This document shows, one piece after another, positions 31,801 through 40,064 of a DNA stretch of 64,000 nt. The DNA is from Pseudomonas hamedanensis. GTDB taxonomy: Bacteria > Pseudomonadota > Gammaproteobacteria > Pseudomonadales > Pseudomonadaceae. The number at the start of each line of letters is the position of its first letter. Positions within the stretch are counted from its first letter, which is position 1. The notes under the pieces are model-generated. The model was not told the origin of the DNA. It ran no database searches and worked only from the letters and a program-made list of their open reading frames with translations. The translations under genes were made by a program, and so were the position numbers. The stretch spans positions 3,312,001-3,376,000 of the forward strand of contig NZ_CP077091.1 of assembly GCF_014268595.2 (NCBI RefSeq), in the 5' to 3' direction.

Positions 31801-32993
31801 ATTTCTCTATCAAATTGAGTACCCATACGCAAACCATGGGCAGGACTGAACACATCAACCGGCGCGACAAATATCTGTTCGATGCCTGGTTTACCACGGG
31901 CAAAAGCAAGAAGCGCATCTTTGTCCCTGCTAGGCAAGGTATCCGTTCGATCGGCATAGCGCAGACGATCACGACCCGGCATCAATGTCTCATCGTGGTT
32001 AAGTAAAAGCTGCAATAGACCAAGTCGCTGTTTCTCGTCATACCCACTGATATCAACATCGCCAGGTTTTTCAGCCAGCGGCGGCAAGTAATCCATGTCA
32101 CTGTAACGACCGCCCTCCAGATACAAGGCTTGCAACCGCACAACATCGCTCGCCGCCGCAAAGTTGCCGCGCATGGCCACTTCGCGTTGATAGACATCGG
32201 CTAAAAAATGCCCGGGGAATTCGTGACGGACATCGCGTAGCAGCAAGTCGTTACCGATCATCGCCTGATGAGTCTGCAAACACTGCTGGCGGAAGGCTTC
32301 AAGGGTTGCCCGGTCTTTGCCGTAAGCGCGCACCATCAAATCAATCCGGGCCTGGTCTGCCTTGCCTTGCCAGCGGGGGTGCTGCAAGTAGGCAAACATC
32401 TGCTGTTTCAATACCCGTGCGCGGTCTTCGATCATTTGCGACAGCACATCTGCCCGGCTCACCTTATCCCCTCCGGACTCCATCGCATGGGCTCGCGCGC
32501 TATCATGAATCACCCGATTCATTTCAAAAGCCAGCAACGCATCGCTGTCATACCAGAGGTTGAACCGGTAACCCTGAGGTTCCAGCAGCCGGCGCCAGAT
32601 GTTCATGTAATCGCGCTGGATAGCGCCCACTTGACTGCCGCCAACCCAGACGAAATGCATGATTTTTGGCACTGGCCGGGGGGCGTCAGCGAGAATATCC
32701 AGCGTTGCAGACAGGCGAGCAATGGAGTCCTGCAATTCGCTTCGCACTTTATTGACCGCCGGCGGCACGGGCGATGTCATGCGCGATAACAATAACTCGA
32801 GGCTCTCCCGAAACAGGCTGAGCGCCCGAAGTTTATCGGCCATGGTTATTGGCTGAGACAAACTTTCAAACAGCGCAGTCAGCGACCTGTACTCGACAGT
32901 GTCAGCAAACGCCTGGAATTCCTTTTTCAGCGCCGAGTAATCCTCTATCGAAAAAGTATTGAACTGCTGCACATCCGTGCTTTTAACCGCCAT
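25878..32993 (-). CDS. Large-clostridial-toxin-like glucosyltransferase toxin (TcdA/TcdB/LifA type)
   Basis: A 2371-residue protein without a signal peptide. Residues 11-105 are helical, like the membrane-localising bundle of TcdB. Residues 110-545 are a GT44-type glucosyltransferase: KIMHFVWVGG with W116, YDSDA, AAASDVVRLQALYLEGGRYS with D283, R286 and Y297, then D299-M-D301, and E538-x-x-S541-x-W543. These match TcdB W102, D270, R273, Y284, D286/D288, E515/S518/W520 in order and spacing. A C58-like peptidase is suggested by C827 (GRRCYPLALLMAAAL), H914 (TGNHALLVAK) and D933 (VYDPNFALYGF). Residues 1130-1320 are hydrophobic and glycine/alanine-rich, like the TcdA/TcdB pore region. The last 1050 residues are probably beta-rich and of unknown role, perhaps delivery or receptor binding. 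The expected act is glucosylation of host Rho-family GTPases or similar targets. Start ATG follows AAGGG. Confidence 0.85.
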   Translation of the reverse strand: MAVKSTDVQQFNTFSIEDYSALKKEFQAFADTVEYRSLTALFESLSQPITMADKLRALSLFRESLELLLSRMTSPVPPAVNKVRSELQDSIARLSATLDILADAPRPVPKIMHFVWVGGSQVGAIQRDYMNIWRRLLEPQGYRFNLWYDSDALLAFEMNRVIHDSARAHAMESGGDKVSRADVLSQMIEDRARVLKQQMFAYLQHPRWQGKADQARIDLMVRAYGKDRATLEAFRQQCLQTHQAMIGNDLLLRDVRHEFPGHFLADVYQREVAMRGNFAAASDVVRLQALYLEGGRYSDMDYLPPLAEKPGDVDISGYDEKQRLGLLQLLLNHDETLMPGRDRLRYADRTDTLPSRDKDALLAFARGKPGIEQIFVAPVDVFSPAHGLRMGTQFDREMNAHLLAQPQSGMTLAVMELVRFNYDCLDAVQHLATASAVDWSQTDGMLDVIEKVMSEKIEKAQLTYTRQQFLGKLGEAIIGYYRDGIRIGARGTIALTGPGAAITGAKNFIETHLLPRDEVYIQEHLRLADGYNVQTEEELISGWTVNADEDQWLVNEQEKWQAGKLKSRYAGQLAELLKQQTLIFKQGWPVIEGKPVLLTTVLQQLTDQLGEPFIHAMTEKLSGDIRFDKAISIGFDVREQILAQPQGELPVSHGAETASNVNELLTQMAGGKLTEQHLSPRQRVMLGAIFAADSLDAAGFAGVWQAAVDLARRTETGGLFARYNAIESLLRQGKSPMFEAGLARGLASATQTARELKVRALNEPLTVQQWGERIGQINRTAQREYHRQIFKRGGQVREALFKAGAVSARQVPQDLLMMTSGDPGRRCYPLALLMAAALTAGDSAERAVIGRVANASLMPDDADARALLLALDELQTTAFDDIGQPRGTQDLHSVTQTLEGKAAPAVLLLDTGNHALLVAKVILADATVYRVYDPNFALYGFTSVEQLQQGMQASLGANQNEIARLYGLADASNPSFNVIELNTTAIAEKVLSSNLRVDRFLQSTPATDLQTTTVWEKQAVARTRSLDGNSRMGQSLAQLDARYWAGEFDQATRQLRSEHAVGPEYLPLLETVKVADDGGYSVTLVDSRNPLNTLEVVTRDARFSRLKKHLGQLINAVAGKPGGAGEADGGSRLSFAFAIQALITEMRLRDYQGSDGPPALAVALQVQVYVGYAQLGFGVASDVVQIGRLVRQVVSGEQALRQASLAGRLAARAATSIGVAFSVANIGFDIYNLALAENHEQRSRFSTSLAFNVAALGLDVAALAVGGAVGAVAASLSIPLLGIGIGATAIASNLGQIMDKAAGIGRLLSEIYYAYQLSYESSGSVLQFPPQAVITELNLLNRSVKFDGQKFYPWKGGPLESPKFDSDPANRHNSINIPRAFQCPAVGSVWGALPEAVVLPCSPICYYGYEYQLGSAGYPPLSVTRYPQLHDRLAQQLEYDAHGNRVFYLFSTPNLPQILYKLFPGYMPTTVKVQLAEPVRQLVVPDLPPEWKAKISYEVIAPQGQYHIRLTPGLVAVNFDQAHGWEQVTWTVQALWVRVAQIRFVEKPAQSIDSAPELRVDGIALNKFDGFIELTEGLFRIDWLSRSLHLVAITLDYAKDSEKASAQVGSAGQTPSAIPSSVLLYLRDQVKNKRSIPAYVPLLKFRVPFNSASQPVFTTAYYDTARDRLLYARNLPKDINEGLMLGGVSPRHAWFYHPDRATVWRVDVLTGTVVQRYRLKNPREGSTIVECRQSADGTLHVSQKLAGSDLYGVTTVEYRITEQAVELTGCKVRFSSENYSFQPQAALRYIDVPFEDATAGNTAQVSEWSYAPFIVVEGYAGSRLWDRAWINIRTGKRCQAEHDLGWPEDMQILTPSDLQNTAVLFYSKQDQTISRGIEPRVGYFENVVIERDVVEITQTDKHYIATKADGRLYEIDILDVPPAASIPDAVALEYGIPPLTIRSDEQWRDRKDNPGILRFAGVGQHWLGRNPDWLSALPALAKEYKASPFPIIGLSGVSGDVFLAAWCIEEKVALADLGHARELSLLGLTPDRDAVWLLDVTAGQLYRQPLVNIEALRGAFASGHRLLDSGQLVKAQKVWPQWAFTQVQRQGEALIAQTRDGVNLQLLDNQPARIIGVENRWSSMPEQTEEQLRARLRTLLSGHDHAPVLQVERFADRYAYYVAELDHLFVLSGRSDGQWAVFLGTRGAESPLLFDPADQLIFSADPKEHVWLPESYTHRDEEVMALEVGDDLTEVSTLLPEGIDTLLLTYGAQTVGYRISQEDWQRLACIVVDVRRPGAAATTEPCLLDLGLEACGHWLLSRVEANVVLTDPDTGRSLIVRNFTAQDSLEMAVGIAGEKFIFALADGLKAFATVRGDESIASLAAVVQALR

Positions 32994-33281
32994 GAACTTC
33001 GCCCTTGATCTGAATTAAAGTCCGGACCAAGTTATTGCGCCATCAACCACATTTCAAACAGCAAACGACTCAATTGATTACGTGAGAAACACGTTACAAC
33101 AACTGCGCCAGTTCAACGAACGATCTTGCAACTTATGTGCATTGCGGATTATTTCCAGAACAAAAGAAAACGCGTTCAAGAGCGGAACGCGGCTTCAATT
33201 TGAAGACTGGCACGCAAGCGGGACATTCGACTGGATGTCACGCCACGGTTACTTGCTTACAAATTGCCTTGGGCGCACGGT
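32994..33281. other. 288 bp AT-richer region upstream of the giant toxin gene
   Basis: This stretch separates the toxin start (32993, minus strand) from the cobJ stop (33282, minus strand). It is clearly richer in A and T than the flanking genes, so it is a plausible toxin promoter and leader. Short open frames on the plus strand have no support. I could not fix -10/-35 boxes with confidence and saw no clear terminator for the cob operon. Confidence 0.45.
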
Positions 33282-34982
33282 TCAGGAAACCGGCTTCTCA
33301 CCGTACCAACGCGGCGTATACACCCATTCGCCGCCCCCGGCGCGAGCGAACGTGCAAGTCGTCGACGAGCCAATCAGCACCATGGTGCGCATGTCCACCT
33401 GTTCCGGTGTCAATGCGCCCAACGTGGTGGTGCGCAAGGTCTGCCCCGGACGACCGATGTCGCGTCCCAACACCACCGGTGTTTCCGGCCGGCGGTGCTG
33501 CGCGACGATCTCCAGTGCCCGACCCAATTGCCACGGACGGGCACGGGAGATCGGGTTGTAGAACGCCAGGGCCAAATCTGCCTCGGCGGCCAGGTCCAGG
33601 CGTTTCTCGATGATCGACCACGGTTTGAGGTTGTCCGACAGCGACATCACACAGAAGTCGTGGCCCAGTGGCGCGCCGGCCTGTGCCGCGGTCGCGAGCG
33701 ACGCGGACACACCCGGCAGAATCTCCAGATCGACACGGTGCCAGGCGGGGTCGTCCGATTCATGCAGCGCTTCGAGCACCGCCGCGGCCATGGCGAACAC
33801 GCCCGGGTCACCGGACGACACCACGATCACCGAGCGCCCTTCGGCAGCCAGCCTGAAGGCGTGGCGGGCGCGCTGCATTTCTTCGCGGTTGTCGGTGCAG
33901 TGCTGCACCTGATCGTCGCGGAACGGGCCGGCCATGCGCACGTAGGTTTCATAACCGAGCACGTCGGTGGCACGGGCCAGTTCGGCCTTCACCGCCGGCA
34001 CCATCAGCTCGGCGGCACCGGGGCCCAGGCCAATCACCGCGAGACGACCGCGTGGACGGCCGATTCGCGACACGTCCAGCGGTTGCTCGGCAATCGCCAC
34101 CGCGACATTTTCAATGCCAATCACGTTCGCTTCAGGCACTGCGACACGCGCTAATGCCTGAAGATCGCTTTGCGCCGCGACGAAGCGCAGCGGCACGCCC
34201 AGTTCAAGCGCAGCCTGGTGCACGTTCGCCGAAGCCATGTCGGTATCGGCCGCCACCAGGCAGGCCAGTGCCGGCACGGCGACATTCGCCTGCTGCAACG
34301 CAGTGCGAACAGCGTTCGGCAGGTTCGCCACTTCAGCACTCACCGCCACCGCGACACTGCGCGGGTAGATCAGCAGTTCGTTGGCACTCGCCTCACGTTC
34401 GGCGCTGCCGACATGGATCGAGCGCTGCGCCTGTGGATCCTGCGGCAACTGCGCCTGATCCAGCCACGGCGCCGCGCCCTCGATGCGCACGCTGTGTCCG
34501 GCCAGCAGGTCCGAGACAAAGCGCTTGCCCGACTCCAGATCCGCTAGCGCATAACCGCTCGGCGGATTGAGCAGGCAGGTGCCGAAGCGCAACTCACCGC
34601 TGGTGGTGATCGCCGGCGCGACTTGCAGCGCGGCCGCGATATCACGCGCCATGACGTTGACCCCGCCCAGTCCGCCGAGCAACGGCACCACCGCGCTGCC
34701 GTCTTCGGCTACCGCCAGCACTGCGGGTTCGGCGCCCTTCTCCAGCAGCAGCGGCGCCAGCGTGCGGATGACGATGCCCGCCGCACACAGGGCAATGATC
34801 GGCGTGTCCTGCTGATACAACGTGCGCAGGGTCGCGCCGAATTCCTGATACGAGCAATCGGCGCCGTCGACCCGCCCGGCGAGGCCGTGGATCTGCGCCG
34901 CAGGATAGACCTGCTGGATGCGTCGCGCCGTGGCGAGACTGCCCTGGCCGAGAATGACGATGGCGGGAGTCGATTGGCTCAT
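33282..34982 (-). CDS. cobJ: CbiG/CobE-CobJ fusion: precorrin-3B C17-methyltransferase
   Basis: A 566-residue fusion in cobalamin synthesis. Residues 1 to about 320 resemble CbiG (N-terminal AIVILGQGSLATARRIQ, central GGVNVMARDIAAAL, C-terminal CobE-like NVAVPALACLVAADTDMASANVHQAALELGV). Residues about 325-566 are the CobJ methyltransferase, with RLAVIGLGPGAAELMVPAVKAEL, VIVVSSGDPGVFAMAAAVLEAL and LEILPGVSASLATAAQAGAPLGHDF. CobJ methylates C17 and contracts the ring. The ATG at 34982 overlaps the cobI stop by one base; a slightly longer frame from 34994 is less likely. It is the last gene of cobGHIJ. Confidence 0.93.
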   Translation of the reverse strand: MSQSTPAIVILGQGSLATARRIQQVYPAAQIHGLAGRVDGADCSYQEFGATLRTLYQQDTPIIALCAAGIVIRTLAPLLLEKGAEPAVLAVAEDGSAVVPLLGGLGGVNVMARDIAAALQVAPAITTSGELRFGTCLLNPPSGYALADLESGKRFVSDLLAGHSVRIEGAAPWLDQAQLPQDPQAQRSIHVGSAEREASANELLIYPRSVAVAVSAEVANLPNAVRTALQQANVAVPALACLVAADTDMASANVHQAALELGVPLRFVAAQSDLQALARVAVPEANVIGIENVAVAIAEQPLDVSRIGRPRGRLAVIGLGPGAAELMVPAVKAELARATDVLGYETYVRMAGPFRDDQVQHCTDNREEMQRARHAFRLAAEGRSVIVVSSGDPGVFAMAAAVLEALHESDDPAWHRVDLEILPGVSASLATAAQAGAPLGHDFCVMSLSDNLKPWSIIEKRLDLAAEADLALAFYNPISRARPWQLGRALEIVAQHRRPETPVVLGRDIGRPGQTLRTTTLGALTPEQVDMRTMVLIGSSTTCTFARAGGGEWVYTPRWYGEKPVS

Positions 34983-35716
34983 CAACCTTGCCACCGTTCG
35001 CCCGGGACAATGATCAGCGAGAAGTACGGCGACGACATCGGCTCGACCTGGTCCAGCGGCACGATCTTCTGATTGGCCATGGTCGCGCGCTCGACGTACA
35101 ACGCACGTTCGGCCAGACCCAGTTCTTCAAGCACCTGACGTACTTTGGGGAAATTGCGCCCCAGCTTCATGATCACGGCAGCATCGGCACCGGCCAGACG
35201 ACGTTTCAGGTCTTCGTGTGGCAGCACGCCGGACAGCACCGACAGGCTCTGATTGCGATACACCAGCGGCGCACCGAGCACCGAAGCACCACCGAGCATC
35301 GAGCATACGCCGGGCACCACCTGCGCCTCGTAACGTGTGGCGAGGCGGTCGTGCAGATACATATAGGAACCGTAGAAAAACGGGTCGCCTTCGCAAATCA
35401 CCGCCACATCGCGGCCAGCGTCCAGATGCGCAGCCACGGTCTCGGCCGCTTCGTCGTAGAAATCGCTGATCACTTGTTCGTAAGACAGCGGCGCCGGCAG
35501 CGCTTCGGTGGTCACCGGGTACACCAGCGGCAGCAGGTTCTGCGCATCCTGCAGGTGCGCTTCGATGATGCCGAAGGCGTTGCCCTTTTTGCCCTTGGCA
35601 ACGAAGTACGCCACCACCGGCGATTCGCGCAGCAGGCGCAAGGCTTTGACCGTAATCAGTTCCGGATCACCGGGACCGACACCCAGGCCAATCAAACGTC
35701 CTTTTGCCTGCATCAT
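34982..35716 (-). CDS. cobI: Precorrin-2 C20-methyltransferase
   Basis: A 244-residue tetrapyrrole methylase that uses SAM to methylate precorrin-2 at C20. Motifs: [47 protein letters not shown] and [31 protein letters not shown], the typical order for this family. The start ATG overlaps the cobH stop by four bases, so translation is probably coupled. A second ATG immediately follows the first (35713). Confidence 0.95.
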   Translation of the reverse strand: MMQAKGRLIGLGVGPGDPELITVKALRLLRESPVVAYFVAKGKKGNAFGIIEAHLQDAQNLLPLVYPVTTEALPAPLSYEQVISDFYDEAAETVAAHLDAGRDVAVICEGDPFFYGSYMYLHDRLATRYEAQVVPGVCSMLGGASVLGAPLVYRNQSLSVLSGVLPHEDLKRRLAGADAAVIMKLGRNFPKVRQVLEELGLAERALYVERATMANQKIVPLDQVEPMSSPYFSLIIVPGERWQG

Positions 35717-36339
35717 TCGATCTCCGTGGCGAGGGCATTGACGGCGGCGGCGGCCATGGCGCTACCGCCCAGACGCCCCTGCATGATCACGAACGGCACG
35801 CCACGGCTGTCGGCAGCCAGTGCCGCTTTCGACTCGGCGGCACCGACAAAACCCACCGGAAAACCGAGAATCAGCGCCGGTTTCGGTGCGCCGGCATCGA
35901 GCATTTCCAGCAAATAGAACAGCGCGGTCGGCGCATTGCCGATCACCACCACGCTGCCCTCCAGGTGCGGGCGCCACAGCTCCAGCGCCGCTGCCGAGCG
36001 GGTGTTGCCCAGCTCGCGAGCCAGTTCCGGCACGCTGTCATCGCGCAACGTGCAGATCACCTGATTATTGGCCGGCAGTCGCGTACGGGTCACGCCTTCG
36101 GAAACCATCCGCGCATCACACAGAATCGGCGCACCGGCGGCCAACGCAGCGCGCCCGGCCTGGCCCGCGCCCTCGGAGAATTGCAGACCGTCGACGGCCT
36201 CGACCATGCCGCAGGCGTGGATCACTCGCACCGCGAGTTTTTCCAGATCGGCAGGGATGCGCGCCAGATTGGCCTCGCGGCGAATGATCGCGAAGGAGTT
36301 GCGATAGATCTCCTGACCGTCGCGGATGTAATCAAGCAT
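35713..36339 (-). CDS. cobH: Precorrin-8X methylmutase
   Basis: A 208-residue enzyme that moves the methyl group from C11 to C12 in precorrin-8x, giving hydrogenobyrinate. Recognised by [36 protein letters not shown] with the catalytic histidine, [11 protein letters not shown] and [30 protein letters not shown]. The ATG at 36339 gives the usual N-terminus and overlaps the end of cobG by eight bases; a longer frame to 36435 lies inside cobG and is rejected. Confidence 0.96.
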   Translation of the reverse strand: MLDYIRDGQEIYRNSFAIIRREANLARIPADLEKLAVRVIHACGMVEAVDGLQFSEGAGQAGRAALAAGAPILCDARMVSEGVTRTRLPANNQVICTLRDDSVPELARELGNTRSAAALELWRPHLEGSVVVIGNAPTALFYLLEMLDAGAPKPALILGFPVGFVGAAESKAALAADSRGVPFVIMQGRLGGSAMAAAAVNALATEIE

Positions 36340-37630
36340 CAAGGGGGCTCCGGGAGCGGGCGTCGAGCAAAGCCGCGGCCGCTTCAATAGTAAGATTGCG
36401 TGCGTGCAACGCGCCGAAACCGGGCGCGTCTGCATTGCGAAAATAGAGGTCGTAATGACCGGGGGTCACCGCCAGCAACGTCGCCGGCGCGCAGTGCGCC
36501 GCGGCGCAGGAGCGTGAGCAGCCCGAGAGGTGCACGCTGAGCCCCGCCGGTAGCCGAGACGCCAGTTGGCGAGCATCCTGTTTGGTGTTGGCCAGGCCTT
36601 TGCCGCAGCCATCGGCGCCGGTGCAGGCAATCACGCGTGCCAGCGGTTCGGCTGAATCGATCAACAGACCCAGCGCCTGCAATTGATCCAGCACATTGGC
36701 GGTATCGGTCGCCTGCACGTTTGGCACCAGCAGGCTTTGCCACGGTGTGAAACGCAGGCTGCCGTCGCCGAACTGACGAGCCAGTTGCGCCACGCCGCGC
36801 AGCATCGCCGGATCGAGTCGCCCCAGTGGCGGCACCGCGCCGACGTAGCACCGACCCTGCGCGTTTTGCTGATGCGCGCCGATGTGCAGCGCGTCTGCCG
36901 AAGTCGAGCGCTGCCAGTTGCTGAGCGCTTTGACTGGCACCCGCTCGCGCAACTGTTCAAGGAACGCGAGCCTGGGTAATTCGTCGAGCAGATGGCGCAG
37001 GCGCGTCTGCTCTGGCCGGGCCATGTCGAGGAACAATTCGAGCACGGCGACCACCAGCGCGTGGCCGTTATCCAGCGCCACCGCGCCCAGTGCGCGATCC
37101 GTCGGGCAACCGGCCAGACCAAACGCCCACAGGACTTCGCCCTCACGCTCGAACGCCGACAGCCACAGATCATGGGGATGTTCGAGCATCGCCAGCGCTT
37201 CACCGCCGTCCAGTTGCACGGCGAACTTGGCGCTCAGCTCATGGAAGCGCGGATGGCTTTGCAAGGTGTCGAGGATTTGCTCCGCGAGCGGGCGCGTGTC
37301 GATACGCATCTGGCGATCGACCCCGGCCGTGGGGCTGAGCATCAGATTGCGCACATCGTCGCCGGCAGCGTTCTTTGGCCCTAGGCCCGCGGCGAGCAAA
37401 CTGGCGATCAGTGCTGCCGATTGCTCACCGATCCCGCGAATCTGCAGATTGCCGCGATTGGTCGCTTCGATCGCCCCGCCCGCAAACTGCTCGGCGGCGG
37501 CAGCCACGGCCTCGGCTTGAGCGGCGCTGATCGAACCGCCATCGAGCTTGATCCGGCAGATGCCGCCGTCCAGTGCCTGGACGATACGCAGCAACCCCGG
37601 GCAGGCCGAGGGGCGTAAGGTGGTGGACAT
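36332..37630 (-). CDS. cobG: Precorrin-3B synthase
   Basis: A 432-residue oxygen-dependent monooxygenase of the aerobic cobalamin route, in the nitrite/sulphite reductase fold. The [4Fe-4S] cysteines are present in IACTGADGCGKGLANT and HLSGCSRSCAAAHCAP. Two half-domains repeat the ferredoxin-like part: near the N-terminus CPGLLRIVQALDGGICRIKLDGG and again LPPLGRL-like VPPLGRLDPAMLRGVAQLA. The ATG at 37630 is chosen; upstream ATG codons at 37720 would overlap the divergent promoter. It leads cobGHIJ and points away from cobL. Confidence 0.92.
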   Translation of the reverse strand: MSTTLRPSACPGLLRIVQALDGGICRIKLDGGSISAAQAEAVAAAAEQFAGGAIEATNRGNLQIRGIGEQSAALIASLLAAGLGPKNAAGDDVRNLMLSPTAGVDRQMRIDTRPLAEQILDTLQSHPRFHELSAKFAVQLDGGEALAMLEHPHDLWLSAFEREGEVLWAFGLAGCPTDRALGAVALDNGHALVVAVLELFLDMARPEQTRLRHLLDELPRLAFLEQLRERVPVKALSNWQRSTSADALHIGAHQQNAQGRCYVGAVPPLGRLDPAMLRGVAQLARQFGDGSLRFTPWQSLLVPNVQATDTANVLDQLQALGLLIDSAEPLARVIACTGADGCGKGLANTKQDARQLASRLPAGLSVHLSGCSRSCAAAHCAPATLLAVTPGHYDLYFRNADAPGFGALHARNLTIEAAAALLDARSRSPLDA

Positions 37631-37762
37631 CGGGCGTTCGTTCAAGGGGCTGACCGGTTGTGTGGCGAAGGCGCTTCGCGGACGAAGGCGCGGTATTATG
37701 CCTGCTTTGTCCGGCGGCATGAAAAGTCTGCCCGTCGGAACGGCATGTTTAGAGGAATATAA
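37631..37762. promoter_or_regulatory. Divergent promoter region of cobG and cobL operons
   Basis: This 132 bp gap separates two divergent cobalamin operons and must carry both promoters. A TATTATGCC stretch (37690s) could be a -10 for cobL, which has an AGAGG ribosome-binding site. I looked for a B12-box and a long leader typical of cobalamin riboswitches and saw neither. Confidence 0.5.
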
Positions 37763-38974
37763 ATGTCACCCTGGCTGACGATCGTGGGAATCGGTGAAGA
37801 CGGCTTCAAGGGCCTGGGCAAAAACGCCCGGCGCGCCCTGCTGGGCGCCTCGCGGATCGTCGGCGGCCAGCGCCAGCTGGATTTGCTGCCGCTGTGCATC
37901 CGTGGCGAACGGCAGTTGTGGCCGAGCCCGTTTTCCCTCGCGCCGTTGCTGGAATCGCGCGGCGCGCCGGTCTGCGTGCTGGCCAGCGGGGACCCGATGT
38001 TCTACGGCGTCGGCGCCAGCCTGGCGCGTCAGGTGCCGAGCGATGAGATGCTGATTCTGCCGGCCCCCTCGTCCTGCTCGCTGGCCGCGGCGCGGCTTGG
38101 CTGGCCGTTGCAGGAGGTGACGATTGTGTCGCTGGTGGCGCGTCCGCTGGCGGCGCTCAATGCACAACTGTTCAGTGGCGTGCGTCTGTTGCTGCTGAGC
38201 AATGACGGCAGCACCCCGGCGGCCGTTGCGCAGTTGTTGCGTGACCGCGGCTTCGGTGCCAGTCGCATGAGCGTTCTGGAGCATCTGGGCGGCGATGCCG
38301 AGCGACGCTTCGATGCCACAGCCAACCAGTGGACGGACATGCCGATTGCCGACCTCAATGTGGTCGCGATCGAGTGCCTGGCCGACACCTGTGCCCCGCA
38401 ATTGTCGCGCCTCGCCGGCCTGCCCGACTCGGCCTTCCACCATGACGGCCAATTGACCAAGCGTGACGTGCGCGCCATCACCCTCGCCCGTCTTGCGCCC
38501 ACTCCCAGTGAACTGCTCTGGGACGTCGGCGCCGGCTGTGGCTCGATCGGTATCGAATGGATGCGCGCCCACCCTGCCTGCCGGGCACTGGCTATCGAGG
38601 CCGACGAAGGCCGCCAGCAACTGATTGAACACAACCGCGATGCGCTGGGCGTGCCCGGCCTGCAACTGGTTCGCGGCAAAGCCCCGCACGCGCTGGCCGG
38701 ACTGGAGCGCCCGGATGCCATTTTCATCGGCGGTGGCGTGACCCGTGAAGGCGTGTTCGAGACTTGCTGGGAACAACTCAAGCCCGGCGGCCGCATGGTC
38801 GCCAACGCAGTGACCCTGCAAAGCGAAATGGCCTTGATGCGCTGGCGCGAGCAATACGGCGGCGAACTGACGCGCGTTCATGTCGCCCAGGCGCAGCCGC
38901 TTGGCGAGTTCGACACCTGGCGCCAGGCATTGCCGATCACCCTGCTCGATCTGGTCAAACCCCTTGATGCGTGA
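37763..38974 (+). CDS. cobL: Precorrin-6Y C5,15-methyltransferase (decarboxylating)
   Basis: A 403-residue bifunctional enzyme. The N-terminal CbiE-like half ([39 protein letters not shown]) methylates the corrin ring. The C-terminal CbiT-like half has the SAM motif [21 protein letters not shown] and [27 protein letters not shown] and carries out the decarboxylating methylation. Length matches fused CobL rather than separate CbiE and CbiT. The ATG follows AGAGG. It overlaps cbiD by eight bases. Confidence 0.96.
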   Translation: MSPWLTIVGIGEDGFKGLGKNARRALLGASRIVGGQRQLDLLPLCIRGERQLWPSPFSLAPLLESRGAPVCVLASGDPMFYGVGASLARQVPSDEMLILPAPSSCSLAAARLGWPLQEVTIVSLVARPLAALNAQLFSGVRLLLLSNDGSTPAAVAQLLRDRGFGASRMSVLEHLGGDAERRFDATANQWTDMPIADLNVVAIECLADTCAPQLSRLAGLPDSAFHHDGQLTKRDVRAITLARLAPTPSELLWDVGAGCGSIGIEWMRAHPACRALAIEADEGRQQLIEHNRDALGVPGLQLVRGKAPHALAGLERPDAIFIGGGVTREGVFETCWEQLKPGGRMVANAVTLQSEMALMRWREQYGGELTRVHVAQAQPLGEFDTWRQALPITLLDLVKPLDA

Positions 38975-40064
38975 CGAAACCGCCGAACAACCCGCGCCCC
39001 TGCGCAGTGGCCTGACCACCGGCAGCTGCGCCACGGCCACCAGCCTCGCGGCCGCGCGCCTGCTGCTCACCGGCGTGGGCGCCGATGCAGTGCACATCAC
39101 TCTGCCCAAGGGCAAGCAGGTGCAAATGCGCCTGGAGTTTTGTCGCCTGAGCGAGGACGGCGCCGAGGCCGGCACGATCAAGGATGCCGGCGATGACCCC
39201 GACGTCACCCACGGCGCCCTGCTCTATTCGCAGGTGCGGCTGAGCGCCGAGCCGGGGATTCGCTTCAACGCGGGCGTCGGTGTCGGCACAGTGACCCGAC
39301 CGGGTCTGGTGCTGGGCGTCGGCGAACCGGCGATCAACCCGGTGCCGCGCAAAATGATCGGCGACCATCTGGCCTTGCTGGCTGCTGAAACCGGCTACGG
39401 CGGCGGCTTCGATGTCACGGTCAACGTCGAGGGCGGCGAAGAGCTGGCGCTGAAAACCATGAATCCGCGCCTGGGCATTCTTGGCGGCTTATCGATCCTC
39501 GGCACCAGTGGCATCGTCCGGCCTTTTTCCTGCGCGGCCTACATCGCCTCGATCCATCAGGGCATCGACGTGGCGAAAACCAACGGTTACCTGCACATCG
39601 CCGCCTGCACCGGCAACGCCAGCGAAGACACCATGCGCCGGGTCTACAACCTGCCGGAAATCGCCTTGATCGAAATGGGCGACTTCGTCGGCGCGGTGCT
39701 CAAGCACTTGCGCAAGGTGCCTGTGGATAAACTCAGCCTGTGCGGCGGCTTCGGCAAAATCAGCAAACTGGCGGCCGGGCATATGGACCTGCACTCGCGG
39801 CATTCGAGCATCGATTTGCCGCAACTGGCGCAGTGGGCGGCGGCGATTGGCGCGGACGCAGCGTTGCAACAAAGCATTCGTGAGGCCAATACCAGTCAGC
39901 AAGCCTTGGCCATGGCCAGTGCGGCGGGAATCGCGTTGGGTGATGAGGTGTGTCGCCATGCCTTGAACTTCGCCCGCAGCGTGGTGCCGGCGCAGGTGCA
40001 AGTCGAGGTGTTTGCAATCGATCGCCAGGGTGGGATTGTCGGGCATGCCGGAGGTTTTGCATGA
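38967..40064 (+). CDS. cbiD: Cobalt-precorrin-5B C1-methyltransferase type CbiD
   Basis: A 365-residue C1-methyltransferase of corrin synthesis. Family signatures: [68 protein letters not shown] and [19 protein letters not shown]. CbiD is the anaerobic-route enzyme; its presence among aerobic cob genes is normal for pseudomonads, where it stands in for the missing CobF. It overlaps both neighbours (cobL by eight bases, cobK by four), so the three genes form one coupled operon. Confidence 0.95.
   Translation: MRDETAEQPAPLRSGLTTGSCATATSLAAARLLLTGVGADAVHITLPKGKQVQMRLEFCRLSEDGAEAGTIKDAGDDPDVTHGALLYSQVRLSAEPGIRFNAGVGVGTVTRPGLVLGVGEPAINPVPRKMIGDHLALLAAETGYGGGFDVTVNVEGGEELALKTMNPRLGILGGLSILGTSGIVRPFSCAAYIASIHQGIDVAKTNGYLHIAACTGNASEDTMRRVYNLPEIALIEMGDFVGAVLKHLRKVPVDKLSLCGGFGKISKLAAGHMDLHSRHSSIDLPQLAQWAAAIGADAALQQSIREANTSQQALAMASAAGIALGDEVCRHALNFARSVVPAQVQVEVFAIDRQGGIVGHAGGFA

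Noticed and set aside
37631..37762. Cobalamin riboswitch before cobL or cobG
   Set aside because: The region is only 132 bp, and I found no B12-box or long structured leader.
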